Below, piece after piece: positions 19,087 through 29,426 of a stretch of DNA of 64,000 nucleotides. The DNA is taken from contig CANNEA010000003.1 in the NCBI GenBank assembly GCA_947503525.1, forward strand, positions 124,001 through 188,000. The letters are read 5' to 3'. The translations under genes and the position numbers were made by a program. The notes under the pieces were generated by a model. The model saw only the letters and a program-made list of their open reading frames with translations. It had not been told where the DNA came from and searched no databases. The DNA is from an uncultured Carboxylicivirga sp. Lineage in GTDB: Bacteria; Bacteroidota; Bacteroidia; Bacteroidales; Marinilabiliaceae. Position 1 is the first letter of the stretch, and every line of letters begins with the position of its first letter.

Positions 19087-20823
19087 ATGAAAAAATTAGT
19101 ATTAGCAATATTGTTATTAGGTAGTGTAATTGGATGTAAGCGCCCACAATCTGCATTGAAAGTGGGCGAGGAGTACTCTTATAAAATTGAGCGCAGCTAC
19201 ATTACCCCAACCCGTCTAGTGTGGTCTTCTGGTCATATTAATAATGCAGGACAACTTCTACAAGAGGGAAGACACCAATCTACAACTAAAAGAAATGATC
19301 TTATACAATTCAATTCTAGTGACAGTACAGCTGCTATTTTATTGGATTTTGGAAAAGAAATGCACGGTGGATTGGAAATTGTTACTGGAATGTTTAAAGG
19401 TAAAAAGCCAATTAATGTGCGTGTGTGTTTTGGCGAATCGGTATCGGAAGCGATGTCTAACGTTGGTGAAGATGGCGCTACCAATGACCATGCAATGAGA
19501 GACATGAATCTTCAGTTACCGTGGTGTGGTAAAATAGAAGTTGGGAACACAGGCTTTCGCTTTGTACGAATTGATTTACTGGATAAAGATCGAGTTTTAC
19601 AGCTGAAGGAAATAATTGCTATTTCTATAATGCGTGATATTCCTTATTTGGGTTCGTTTAAATCAAATGATGAACGGCTGAATAAAATCTGGCAAACAGG
19701 AGCCTATACTGTTCACCTCAATATGCAAGAGTATTTATGGGATGGTATAAAACGCGATCGTCTGGTTTGGGTGGGGGATATGCACCCCGAAGTAATGACT
19801 ATTCTTGCTGCATTTGGAGCAAATGAGGTCGTGACAAAGTCATTGGATTTGATGGAAGAAATAACGCCACTTCCCGGTTGGATGAATGGTAAATTTCACT
19901 CTTATTCCATGTGGTGGCTCCTTATTCATCACCAATGGTATATGAACACAGGAAATTTAGCTTATTTGGAAAAAAGCAAAGAATACATCTATGGTTTATT
20001 GGAACTATTGGAAGAAAATATGGATAGTGAGGGTAAAGAGACATTTATAGGTGAGTGTTTCCTTGATTGGCCTACTAGAGGAGATCAGATAGAAGTAAGA
20101 AAAGGGATGCAGGCATTATTAGCCATGTCGTTTGATGCTGGGGTTGATATGGCATTAGCATTTAACGATGAAGCGAAAGCCGAACACTATAAAACGGTTG
20201 CTGAAAAAGCTAAAAGCTATGGACCTGAGTTTCCTACAAGAAAATCTCCTGGGGCATTATTGGCTATGGCAGGTATGCTAGATCCTAAAGTGGTGAATGA
20301 TGATTTGCTAGTTAAAGATGGCGTAAAAGACATTTCCACTTTCTACGGGTATTACGTACTTAATGCAATGGCTTTGGGTGGTAACCATCAAGGTGCAATA
20401 GATGTGATAAGAGAGTATTGGGGTGGAATGCTCGATTTGGGAGCAACCTCGTTTTGGGAAGATTTTGACATTGACTGGATGCAAAATGCAGGGCGCATTG
20501 ATGAGATTGTTCCCGAAGATAAGGTGGATGTTCATAAATCCTATGGCAAATATTGCTATGTAGGACTAAGACATAGTTTTTGTCATGGCTGGGCATCAGG
20601 TCCAACCGCATGGTTATCGCAATACGTACTTGGTGTAAATATTATGGCACCTGGTTGTAAAAAAATAAAGATAGAACCACATTTAGGTGATTTAGAATGG
20701 GTTGAAGGAACATATCCAACTCCTTATGGATTGATTCATATTAAACACACAAAGGACAGTGAGGGAAATGTGAAATCAGATATAAAGGCGCCTAGGGAAA
20801 TAGAAATAGTTAAAGTCAAATAA
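19087..20823 (+). CDS. GH78-type alpha-L-rhamnosidase-like lipoprotein
   Basis: A 578-residue lipoprotein (MKKLVLAILLLGSVIGC). The ATG at 19087 is used because the frame's earlier ATG at 19018 would hide the signal. It is shorter than full GH78 enzymes, having one N-terminal beta domain (about 65-200) and then the (alpha/alpha)6 barrel. The acidic signature DGIKRDRLVWVGD holds Asp219, Asp224 and Asp231. Asp224 replaces the usual Glu at the general-acid position. GATSFWEDFD supplies the distal Glu (base position). The C-terminal beta domain is reduced. It follows the isomerase gene closely and is probably cotranscribed. Rhamnosidase activity is likely, though the altered acid may change specificity. 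Confidence 0.76.
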   Translation: MKKLVLAILLLGSVIGCKRPQSALKVGEEYSYKIERSYITPTRLVWSSGHINNAGQLLQEGRHQSTTKRNDLIQFNSSDSTAAILLDFGKEMHGGLEIVTGMFKGKKPINVRVCFGESVSEAMSNVGEDGATNDHAMRDMNLQLPWCGKIEVGNTGFRFVRIDLLDKDRVLQLKEIIAISIMRDIPYLGSFKSNDERLNKIWQTGAYTVHLNMQEYLWDGIKRDRLVWVGDMHPEVMTILAAFGANEVVTKSLDLMEEITPLPGWMNGKFHSYSMWWLLIHHQWYMNTGNLAYLEKSKEYIYGLLELLEENMDSEGKETFIGECFLDWPTRGDQIEVRKGMQALLAMSFDAGVDMALAFNDEAKAEHYKTVAEKAKSYGPEFPTRKSPGALLAMAGMLDPKVVNDDLLVKDGVKDISTFYGYYVLNAMALGGNHQGAIDVIREYWGGMLDLGATSFWEDFDIDWMQNAGRIDEIVPEDKVDVHKSYGKYCYVGLRHSFCHGWASGPTAWLSQYVLGVNIMAPGCKKIKIEPHLGDLEWVEGTYPTPYGLIHIKHTKDSEGNVKSDIKAPREIEIVKVK

Positions 20824-20955
20824 TATGAAACGAGCCATGGTAGATTATTTCTCACACACGATGATGACTAATTTGGCAAGTTCCATGTGACAATTGAATA
20901 CCAATTATAATCACATGAAACCACTTACCTGACTAATGAAAATAAATTTAAACAG

Positions 20956-23379
20956 ATGAAAAGAATTATATTAATCACACTACTTTCTCAGTTGTTAGTT
21001 GTAAACACTTTCGCACAGCAAAACAGTGTACCAGATAATAACCGCCTCAGTAAATCAAAGCCAAATAATCAATGGCTAAATGAAGAATGGCAAGCCCAAT
21101 GGATTACGCACCCTAACACTACAAGTGATGAAGTGGGGGTTTATTTGTTTAAGAAAGTTCTTTCGTTTGAAGCTGCACCGCAAGAATATGTAATCAATGT
21201 TTCGGCGGATAACAGGTACGTTTTGTATATTAATGGAGCCGTGGTGGCGCGTGGTCCAGCGCGTAGTGATCTTAACCGCTGGCAATTTGCAACCATAGAT
21301 ATCGCTCCTTATCTTAAAGCAGGCGAGAATCATATTGCAGCTAAAGTATGGAATATGGCTCACTTAAAACCGACGGCTCAAATGAGCTATATAACGGGTT
21401 TAATCATTCAGGGAAATACTGAACAAGAAAAAGAAATTAATACGGATAAAACCTGGCGAGTTGTTATTGACGAGGCCTATTCTTTTTACAAGATAAAACA
21501 CCTTAGACGTTTTTATGTGGCAGGGCCCGGCGAAAAGTTCACCGGGGAATTGCACCCTTGGAACTGGAAAACATCAGACAAGGAAATTGCTTGGAAGCAG
21601 GCCAAAGCTGGAAAAAAGGGGATGCCCACAAAATACTATTCCGTTACAGGGAAAACCGATGGGCGTGTGCTATACCCTCGTACTATAGCTATGATGGACT
21701 CAAAGCACCAAAGCTTTGCTGCGGTTCGAAAGGCTGATGGTATTGCTAATGTAGAAGGCTTAATTACTGGAGGTACTCCTGTTGAAATACCTGAAAATAG
21801 TACAGTGAAAATATTGCTTGATCAAGGGCACCTTACCAATGCTTATCCGCAATTGGAGTACAGCAAAGGAGCTAAAAGTAACATCAAAATCACTTATGCC
21901 GAGAGTCTTTTTATTCCCAAGGACGGTAAACCTACTTTTGATAAAGGCAACCGCGATGAGGTGGAAGGAAAAGTAATGTGGGGTAATTCTGACATCGTAA
22001 TGCCCGATGGTGGTGATGATCGTCTCTTTGAACCTCTATGGTGGCGTTGTTTTCGTTTTATAGAACTAGAAATAACAACAGCCGACGAGCCTTTGGTATT
22101 AAATGCGTTTAATTGTGAGTTTACGGCCTATCCATTGGATTTGAAAGCGAATTTTAAATGTGATGATCCTCGTTTGAGCGATATATTTGAGGTGGCTTGG
22201 CGCACGCAGCGTTTGTGTGCTGGCGAGGTTTTTTTTGATTGTCCTTACTATGAGCAACTGCAATATACTGGCGATACCCGCATACAAGGACTCAATACGG
22301 CTTATGCCTCTGGCGATACTGTACTTTGGAAAGATGCGATTCAGGATTATTACGACTCAAAGTTGCCATTTGGTCTTACGCAGTCGCGTTACCCTAGCAG
22401 TCAACAGCAAATAATAGCTCCGTTTTCATTGGTATGGATTACTATGGTGCATGACTATATGATGCATTGCAACGATCAAGCGTTCATCGAAAAGATGATT
22501 CCTACCATGCTTGACATTCTTAATTGGTACGATGAGCGTGTTGAGGATAATGGTATGCTTGGTCAATTGGAAAGCTGGCTTTTTGTTGATTGGGTTGACC
22601 AGTGGAAGACTGGATATCCACCATTAAATAAGGACAAAAAATATTCATCTGTTATTGGGATGCAATATGTGTATACCATACAAAAAGCGATGGAAATATT
22701 TGAGACTTACGGTATGTCGGGACTAAAGCAAAAGTGGGCACAAAAAGCAAATTTGACTCAGCAATCGATCATTGATAATTGCTGGGATGATGAAAAACAA
22801 TTGCTCGCCGATACGCCTGATAAGAATGAATTTAGTCAACACGCTAATATATTAGCCGTGCTTAGCAATTCGTTTGATGTTGAAAAGCAAGAAGAGTTGA
22901 TGCAACGAGTAGTTAACAACAAAGAGATAGCACAGTCTTCTTACTATTTTGATTTTTACAAAGTAGCAGCACTAAAGCAAACAGGTTTAGGCGATTTATA
23001 CTTTTCTGGATTAAGTGTATTAAACGATTTAATTGATAGAGGCCTCACTACGTTCCCAGAAAAGTTTGATCCTTCACGTTCCGATTGTCATGCATGGAGT
23101 GCCTCGCCTTTATATTATTACTATGCTTCTATAGCTGGAATTACACCGACAGAAACAGGGTTTAGAAGATTTGAAATGCGCCCATCGCTCGGCGAACTCG
23201 GTTTTATCGAAGGAAAAATGCCTTTAAGAGATGGCGAAATTTCTTTTGAACTAAAACGATCTGGCAAAAAGGGCATCAGTGGCTTTGTGGTATTGCCCAA
23301 AAATCTAAGCGGCACCTTCTTTTGGGGTGGCCAACAGGTAGAACTTAATGAAGGAGAAAACATCATTAAATTGAAATAA
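20956..23379 (+). CDS. GH78-type alpha-L-rhamnosidase, secreted
   Basis: An 807-residue protein with a signal peptide ending near TFAQ. The order is N-terminal beta-sandwich domains (VLYINGAVVARGPARSDLN and APYLKAGENHIAAKVW), then the alpha barrel from about residue 390. The acidic signature DCPYYEQLQYTGD has Asp428, Glu433 and Asp440 with canonical spacing, although the basic residues normally inside it are replaced. TTFPEKFD supplies a distal acidic residue and the C-terminal beta domain ends LNEGENIIKLK. It is an alpha-L-rhamnosidase-like enzyme of the unusual Y-Y-E-Q type that is frequent in Bacteroidota. It is preceded by 132 nt in which I see no gene, so it may have its own promoter. 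Confidence 0.82.
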   Translation: MKRIILITLLSQLLVVNTFAQQNSVPDNNRLSKSKPNNQWLNEEWQAQWITHPNTTSDEVGVYLFKKVLSFEAAPQEYVINVSADNRYVLYINGAVVARGPARSDLNRWQFATIDIAPYLKAGENHIAAKVWNMAHLKPTAQMSYITGLIIQGNTEQEKEINTDKTWRVVIDEAYSFYKIKHLRRFYVAGPGEKFTGELHPWNWKTSDKEIAWKQAKAGKKGMPTKYYSVTGKTDGRVLYPRTIAMMDSKHQSFAAVRKADGIANVEGLITGGTPVEIPENSTVKILLDQGHLTNAYPQLEYSKGAKSNIKITYAESLFIPKDGKPTFDKGNRDEVEGKVMWGNSDIVMPDGGDDRLFEPLWWRCFRFIELEITTADEPLVLNAFNCEFTAYPLDLKANFKCDDPRLSDIFEVAWRTQRLCAGEVFFDCPYYEQLQYTGDTRIQGLNTAYASGDTVLWKDAIQDYYDSKLPFGLTQSRYPSSQQQIIAPFSLVWITMVHDYMMHCNDQAFIEKMIPTMLDILNWYDERVEDNGMLGQLESWLFVDWVDQWKTGYPPLNKDKKYSSVIGMQYVYTIQKAMEIFETYGMSGLKQKWAQKANLTQQSIIDNCWDDEKQLLADTPDKNEFSQHANILAVLSNSFDVEKQEELMQRVVNNKEIAQSSYYFDFYKVAALKQTGLGDLYFSGLSVLNDLIDRGLTTFPEKFDPSRSDCHAWSASPLYYYYASIAGITPTETGFRRFEMRPSLGELGFIEGKMPLRDGEISFELKRSGKKGISGFVVLPKNLSGTFFWGGQQVELNEGENIIKLK

Positions 23380-23492
23380 TACCAGAATAGGTGGATCTTA
23401 TATTGAGCGTGATTTTAATAAAAAAAATATTGTGCCCCAACCTATCCTAGTTATATATAGATGCTTTTAATTAACGATTAATCGAATAATAG

Positions 23493-26400
23493 ATGATTTT
23501 TATGAATACAAGAAAGAGTTTTGTCATTTACTTATTATTGATAATATCGTTTTCTTTTGTTCAGGCGCAAAAGTGGGGTGATTTAGAACAAAATTTTCAA
23601 AACCCACCACCATCGGCAAGAGCTCGTGTGATGTGGTTTTGGATTAATGGTAATATCACCAAAACTGGCATTACTGCCGATTTGGAGGCGATGAAAGATG
23701 TAGGTATTCAAGGTGCTCTCATTTTCAACGCTAGTTTAGGTCAACCCCAAGGCTACGTGTCTTATTTGAGTCCCGAATGGCTCGATCTTTTTAATTTTGC
23801 AGCCTTGGAGGCACAGCGTTTAGGACTTGAACTGAGCTTCCACAATGGAGCAGGTTGGTCATCATCGGGCAGCCCTGTTGTTACGCCAGAATATGCAATG
23901 CAGACAGTAGTGTATTCAGAAACACTACATTCAGGAGGTCAGGAATTCAAAGGTCAGCTGGCACAACCGGAAACAAACCTGGATTACTACAAAGACATTG
24001 CGGTACTAGCCTTTCCAAAGCCTCAAAGCGAAGAACGCATCAGTGATTTAGATATTAAAAGTTTGTCGGGCAAAGTACGTAATCATTTGGGTCCAGACGA
24101 TAAATCTGTGCCAGCTTCGGCAGTCGTAAAAAAATCAGAGATTATCGATTTAACATCGCAGTTAAGCCCTGATGGTTTACTAAAATGGAATGCACCTGCA
24201 GGCGAGTGGGTGATTCTGCGACTTGGTCATACGCCAACGGGCAAAAAAAATATTGCGGCACCTAATGGAGGACAAGGCTTGGAATGTGACAAGATGAGTC
24301 GCAAGGCTGTAGATGTATATTGGCAAGGAGCTATCATGCCCATCGTGAATAAACTCGATACGCTCATTGGTTCAGTGGTTAGACGATGCCATATTGATAG
24401 TTATGAGGTGGGTACTACAAACTGGACTCCCGGTTTTGCTAGTGAGTTCAGGAGACTTCGAGCTTACGATTGCGAGTCGTTTTTGCCAGCCTTAGCAGGT
24501 TATTATGTAGAAAGTGGAGAAGAAACAGAGCGTTTTCTTTGGGATTTTCGTCATACCATTGGCGATTTAATGTCTGAACATTATTATGGTTATTTTGGAG
24601 AGCTATGTCATCAACACGGGATGCAGTTCTCCACAGAACCTTACTGGGGACCCTTTGATAATATGCACGTGGGTGCTATGGCGGATGCGGTCTTATCGGA
24701 GTTTTGGAGTGGACATTTGGCCTTTTTCGATTCCCCCAAATTTGTAGCTTCCATTGCCAAGTTGAATGGCAGTTCCATTGCAGAAGCAGAGGCTTTTACC
24801 GATATGGGTGGTTGGCAACAGCATCCTGGCACATTAAAAGCGATGGGTGATTTGGCTTGGGCACAAGGCATCAATCGTTTTGTGTTTCATTGTTATGTAC
24901 ACCAGCCTTGGGACGTGGCGCCAGGTTTGACCTTAGGACCTTTTGGTATTGACTTTAACCGTTTAAATACCTGGTGGAATCAAAGTAAACCCTTTGTCGA
25001 TTATGTGGCTCGTGGACAGTACTTGTTACAGCAAGGTACATCCGTAGCCGATGTGTTGGTGTTTACGGGCGAAGCATCGCCCAACGATGCCTTGTTAATT
25101 CCTGAAATTAAAGCTTTAGGATACGACTATGATTTAATAGGTTCCAATAAAATAGCAGAGCTATCCGTCAAAGAAGGATTGGTCTGTACTCCTTTAGGTG
25201 ATAAGTACCAAGTGTTGGTACTTCCTTCAACATCTTGGATGACACCTCAGACACTTGAAATAATAGACAAGTTAGCTAATGGAGGAGCAATCATACTTGC
25301 ATCAAAACCACAAAAATCACCAAGTTTGAATAGCTATCCTTCTTGTGATGAAAGCGTAGCACAATTGGCTGGGCAATTATGGAGTAAAGGACTCATCAAA
25401 GAGAACTCTATTGTTGAAGAATTACAAAATGGTACTTTGCCTCCTGATTTTTCCATCGCTCAAGGTAGTCGTGAATCCATCGATTATATACACCGAAAAA
25501 CAGAAAATGCTGATATTTATTTTGTAGTCAATTCGTGCAAAGAAAGCCGTGAGCTAGCTTGTCGATTTCGTGTATCGGGCTTACAGCCTGAACTATGGAA
25601 TGCTGAAACAGGAGAAATAGCTATAGCTAGCGTATGGCAGGATAATGGCGATGGTACTACCACGGTGACAATTCCCTTTGCATCAGAAGCCTCGGTATTT
25701 GTTCTGTTCAGAGAACCTGTATCGTCAGAAAAACATATTGTAAGTACAACCCGGAAACTCCAAAAGTCGGCAGCAAAACCATTACCCAATTTAAAAATTA
25801 TAAAAGCCGAATATGGTACTTTCCTGCCTAGTGGCTTGGTGGATATAACAGAAGTGATCAAAAATAAAGTTCAAAATAACAGCCTGAATGTTCATGCCAC
25901 CCGTAGTCTTTGCGATTGTGATCCAGCACCAGGCTATCACAAGGAATTACGCATAGAATATAAAATTGGCGATATCTTTTTGGAAAAGAATGCCATGGAG
26001 AAAGAATGGCTGGAGATTGCAGCTTCTGATAAAGGAGAACTCGAAATACTGAAAGCTGTATTTGGTAAATTTGAACGTGGAATCAGCGGTATTCCTCCAA
26101 CTAATCCGGTTTATGATGTAAGCGATAAAGTAAAATCGATGTTGGCATCTGGAGTTAATGAAATTCCGGTAAACGACAGTTTTGCTGAAGGAAAAGATAT
26201 TTCTACCAAGAAATCCTTACAAGTAGAGTATAAAACTAATGGGGTGGAGAAATACGTACATGTTTCCAATGGCGAAATCTTAAAATTAACACAAGAAGTG
26301 TTAGAACCGACATTGATGCACAAAGATGGTGTCGATTCTTGGGTTACGCCTTATTCTGGAGAAATAACTTACCTATCTTCGAAAGGTAAAAGCAAAACCG

Positions 26401-26990
26401 TAAAGGTAAAATCTGTTCCAAAACCCATCGTTCTAGAAGGGGCTTGGGATGTGAGTTTCCCAATGAAAGAAGGAGTTTCCATAGATGCCTCTTTTGATCA
26501 GTTGGACTCGTGGTCAACATCAAGCAATGACGATATACATTATTTCTCGGGTACAGCTACTTATAAAAAGCAGTTTGAGCTTTCTTCTAAATTTCTTAAT
26601 GAGGATATTTCTTTACAGTTAGACTTGGGCAGCGTGAAGGAAATAGCCGAAGTATTTGTTAATGGAAAGCCTTTGGGCATAGTATGGAAAGCTCCTTTCA
26701 GATTGAATTTGGATGATTACGTGCAGGCAGGAACAAATACCATGGAAGTGAGAATTACCAACTTGTGGCCAAACCGTTTGATTGGAGATGAACAACTGCC
26801 GTTGGATTATAAACGAAAAGGACCCAACGTGAAGCAATGGCCCGATTGGCTTTTAAATAATACCGATCGACCTACGGAAAGATCAACCTTTGCGGCTTAC
26901 AAACATTGGGATAAAGATTCAGAGCTGTTGCCATCGGGTTTATTGGGGCCAGTGAAAATTGTAGTCTCCAGGGTGGTGGAATTAAAATAA
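23493..26990 (+). CDS. GH106-type alpha-L-rhamnosidase, copy 1
   Basis: A 1165-residue secreted protein (signal ends near VQAQ; an ATG at 23502 is an alternative start). The opening PPPSARARVMWFWINGN and ADLEAMKDVGIQGA, and FHNGAGWSSSG, are typical of GH106 barrels, which hydrolyse alpha-L-rhamnosides. AEAEAFTDMGGWQQHP and DAVLSEFWSG carry candidate catalytic Glu residues. The C-terminal region (about 1000-1160) is a galactose-binding-like beta domain (VFVNGKPLGIVWKAPFRLN and MEVRITNLWPNRLIGDEQ). A close paralogue lies at 31046-34495. It ends 28 nt before the GH59-like gene, implying joint transcription. Confidence 0.85.
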   Translation: MIFMNTRKSFVIYLLLIISFSFVQAQKWGDLEQNFQNPPPSARARVMWFWINGNITKTGITADLEAMKDVGIQGALIFNASLGQPQGYVSYLSPEWLDLFNFAALEAQRLGLELSFHNGAGWSSSGSPVVTPEYAMQTVVYSETLHSGGQEFKGQLAQPETNLDYYKDIAVLAFPKPQSEERISDLDIKSLSGKVRNHLGPDDKSVPASAVVKKSEIIDLTSQLSPDGLLKWNAPAGEWVILRLGHTPTGKKNIAAPNGGQGLECDKMSRKAVDVYWQGAIMPIVNKLDTLIGSVVRRCHIDSYEVGTTNWTPGFASEFRRLRAYDCESFLPALAGYYVESGEETERFLWDFRHTIGDLMSEHYYGYFGELCHQHGMQFSTEPYWGPFDNMHVGAMADAVLSEFWSGHLAFFDSPKFVASIAKLNGSSIAEAEAFTDMGGWQQHPGTLKAMGDLAWAQGINRFVFHCYVHQPWDVAPGLTLGPFGIDFNRLNTWWNQSKPFVDYVARGQYLLQQGTSVADVLVFTGEASPNDALLIPEIKALGYDYDLIGSNKIAELSVKEGLVCTPLGDKYQVLVLPSTSWMTPQTLEIIDKLANGGAIILASKPQKSPSLNSYPSCDESVAQLAGQLWSKGLIKENSIVEELQNGTLPPDFSIAQGSRESIDYIHRKTENADIYFVVNSCKESRELACRFRVSGLQPELWNAETGEIAIASVWQDNGDGTTTVTIPFASEASVFVLFREPVSSEKHIVSTTRKLQKSAAKPLPNLKIIKAEYGTFLPSGLVDITEVIKNKVQNNSLNVHATRSLCDCDPAPGYHKELRIEYKIGDIFLEKNAMEKEWLEIAASDKGELEILKAVFGKFERGISGIPPTNPVYDVSDKVKSMLASGVNEIPVNDSFAEGKDISTKKSLQVEYKTNGVEKYVHVSNGEILKLTQEVLEPTLMHKDGVDSWVTPYSGEITYLSSKGKSKTVKVKSVPKPIVLEGAWDVSFPMKEGVSIDASFDQLDSWSTSSNDDIHYFSGTATYKKQFELSSKFLNEDISLQLDLGSVKEIAEVFVNGKPLGIVWKAPFRLNLDDYVQAGTNTMEVRITNLWPNRLIGDEQLPLDYKRKGPNVKQWPDWLLNNTDRPTERSTFAAYKHWDKDSELLPSGLLGPVKIVVSRVVELK

Positions 26991-27018
26991 ATTGAGTGAT
27001 GAGTCAAATACAAACGAT

Positions 27019-29325
27019 ATGAGATTAGTTGTAATTTTATTCTTGTGCCTGAGTTCTGTTGTTCAGGCCATTGAAGTGAAAGATTTAAAATGTGAATCTA
27101 AAACGAATCCTACAGGAATAACAAAGGCAAGACCAAGCTTTAGCTGGACCTTTGTTGGCGATGATAAAAGTTCGGAGCAAGGTGGCTTTCGTATTAAGAT
27201 GGCCACAAGCATTGAAAAATTGAAATATCCTGATATTTGGGATACAGGACCAACCAGTAAATCTGAAACGGGACCTTATCTTTACCTTGGAGAGCCCTTA
27301 AAATCGGGCCAAAAAGTTTACTGGCAGGTAACCGTTTGGGGTAATAACCGTGGCGCAAAACATAGCGAACCAGCTTGGTTTCAGATGGGTGAAATTGTGA
27401 ATCCTGAGAAAGCATTTGAACCACCTGTTTTTGAACAAAAAAAAGGGGTGGTAAAAATCACTTTAAATCCAAATGATGAGGGAAGAACGTTTGAAGGTAT
27501 CGGTGGCGTTAGTGCTGGTGCTTCAACCGATTTATTATACGATTATACTGATCCATACCGCAGCCACATCTTAGATATTTTATTCAAACCTAAATTTGGT
27601 GCAAGTTTTCAGCATCTTAAAGTTGAAATGGGTGGAGGAGAAAATTCTACTTGTGGGTCTGAACCATCACATGCCATTACTCGCGAGGAGCTAAAGAATC
27701 CAGTTTCACGCGGTTATGAATTTTGGTTTATGAAAGAAGCTAAAGACCGAAATCAGGATATGATTTTGGAATACCTGCCATGGAGTTTTCCAGGTTATCT
27801 GAAACCAAATATCTATACCAAAGAGTCGGCCGAGTATTTTGTTACATTTTTAGATGTTGCTAAACGCGATTGGGGTTTAGATATTGATTGGGTGGCAGCA
27901 GCCGAAAACGAAAACTATACCGACCGCGATTGGCTGGTGAATGAAGTGCGTCCATTGTTGGAAGCAAGAGGCTATAAAGATGTGAAGATACAAGGTCCCG
28001 ACGATAATAGTGGTGACTGGCAAATTTTTGAGGATTTGGAGAAAGATGCCGAGTTTGATAAGGTCATTGAAGCCGTAGGCTACCATTACATATCAGGACG
28101 AGAATTTACTGATGATATGGTGGACGGACGAGGACGTCCAACGACTGAAAAAGCAAAGGCATCGGGTACTCCGCTTTGGGCGAGCGAAGATTGGAGCTGG
28201 ACCGGTAAAGATTGGGGTGGTGCAGGAGCATTAAACTTGGCCCGCTTGTACAACAAATTTTACATACGCGATCAAATCACCAAAACATTAATTTGGACAC
28301 CTATTGGTTCCATTTACAAATCGGTTACATGGGATAAGGCGGGCGCCATGAAGGCTAATAGCCCTTGGAGTGGTTATTACGAGGTGTGGCCAACCATTTG
28401 GGCTACGGCACATACTACCCAGTTTGCCGATCCGCGTAGCTGGCAGTATTTAGATAAAGGGTGCGGATTGTTTGATGCATCTACCTACAAAGGCAGCTGT
28501 GTTACTTTAAAGGAGAAAAATAGTTCAAACTGGAGTATGATAATATGTACCGAAGATCCTGAGAAAATGGAAATAACAATCAGCAAAGGCTTATCGGATA
28601 AAATTGTACATGTGTGGAAATCGGACGAGAACGAGCAGTTTGTGCAACAGGAAAGCATTAAGCCTGCAAATGGAGCATTTACCATTGAACTTGATCCCAA
28701 ATGTATTTACTCATTAACCACAACCACAGGTCAGCAAAAAGGACAGTACGAAATACCTGAGGAAACTGCATTTCCATTCCCTTATAAAGAGGACTATGAG
28801 GATCGGGAAGCTGGCGATTTGCCAAAATACCATTCTGATCAAACAGGGAGTTTCGTCATAGCCAAAAGAGAAGATGGTACCAACTGTTTAAAGCAGATAA
28901 ATCCGGAACAAGGTTATGATTGGATGCGCGTTTACCGACGTTCAAACATTAAACCGAATACCTTGGTGGGAGATGTTAATTGGAAGGATTTTACTTGCAG
29001 TGTTGATGCTTTCATCGAAGGCGGTAATGTGGAGCTCGGTGGCAGAGTTAAGGGGAGCTATTTGAAAGGCTATCGTTTTATGCTCGAAAAAAGTGGTGAG
29101 TGGAAACTTGTTTTTGATAAAAAAAACCTTGCAGAGGGATGCATCAATGATTTTGATGGAGCTAAGTGGCACAATATCAAACTTCAGTTTAGAGGTAAAG
29201 AGATTCAAGCCTTTGTGAACGGAGAATCTATGACAAAGGTGAACCACGAAAGTCCATCTGGCTATGTTTTGTTGGGTAGTTCGTACAATACTAACCTATT
29301 TGATAATTTAGTGATTACAGATTAA
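27019..29325 (+). CDS. GH59-like (galactocerebrosidase family) glycosidase with a GH78-type N-terminal domain
   Basis: A 768-residue secreted protein. The start is the ATG at 27019 (MRLVVILFLCLSSVVQA); the TTG at 26992 is not credible. Residues ~18-140 are the FnIII-like domain that normally opens GH78 rhamnosidases (DLKCESKTNPTGI, ARPSFSW). The catalytic part then reads FEGIGGVSAGASTDLLYDY, PYRSHILDILFKPKFGAS and PWSFPGYL, close to animal GALC and other GH59 enzymes. Acid/base is Glu296 in AAAENENY and nucleophile Glu390 in WASEDWSW. Residues ~600-768 resemble a laminin-G-like beta-sandwich, as in GALC. GH59 enzymes cleave beta-D-galactosides. A natural role in ulvan side-chain removal is inferred from context only. 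Confidence 0.8.
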   Translation: MRLVVILFLCLSSVVQAIEVKDLKCESKTNPTGITKARPSFSWTFVGDDKSSEQGGFRIKMATSIEKLKYPDIWDTGPTSKSETGPYLYLGEPLKSGQKVYWQVTVWGNNRGAKHSEPAWFQMGEIVNPEKAFEPPVFEQKKGVVKITLNPNDEGRTFEGIGGVSAGASTDLLYDYTDPYRSHILDILFKPKFGASFQHLKVEMGGGENSTCGSEPSHAITREELKNPVSRGYEFWFMKEAKDRNQDMILEYLPWSFPGYLKPNIYTKESAEYFVTFLDVAKRDWGLDIDWVAAAENENYTDRDWLVNEVRPLLEARGYKDVKIQGPDDNSGDWQIFEDLEKDAEFDKVIEAVGYHYISGREFTDDMVDGRGRPTTEKAKASGTPLWASEDWSWTGKDWGGAGALNLARLYNKFYIRDQITKTLIWTPIGSIYKSVTWDKAGAMKANSPWSGYYEVWPTIWATAHTTQFADPRSWQYLDKGCGLFDASTYKGSCVTLKEKNSSNWSMIICTEDPEKMEITISKGLSDKIVHVWKSDENEQFVQQESIKPANGAFTIELDPKCIYSLTTTTGQQKGQYEIPEETAFPFPYKEDYEDREAGDLPKYHSDQTGSFVIAKREDGTNCLKQINPEQGYDWMRVYRRSNIKPNTLVGDVNWKDFTCSVDAFIEGGNVELGGRVKGSYLKGYRFMLEKSGEWKLVFDKKNLAEGCINDFDGAKWHNIKLQFRGKEIQAFVNGESMTKVNHESPSGYVLLGSSYNTNLFDNLVITD

Positions 29326-29426
29326 AAATTTAGAAATCAATAATCCAATTAGTCTGAGTTTGATGTTAATTTTTGAATGGAGAGTACATATAAGTTGTAA
29401 TGTTGGAAATATATAATTAGAAAATT

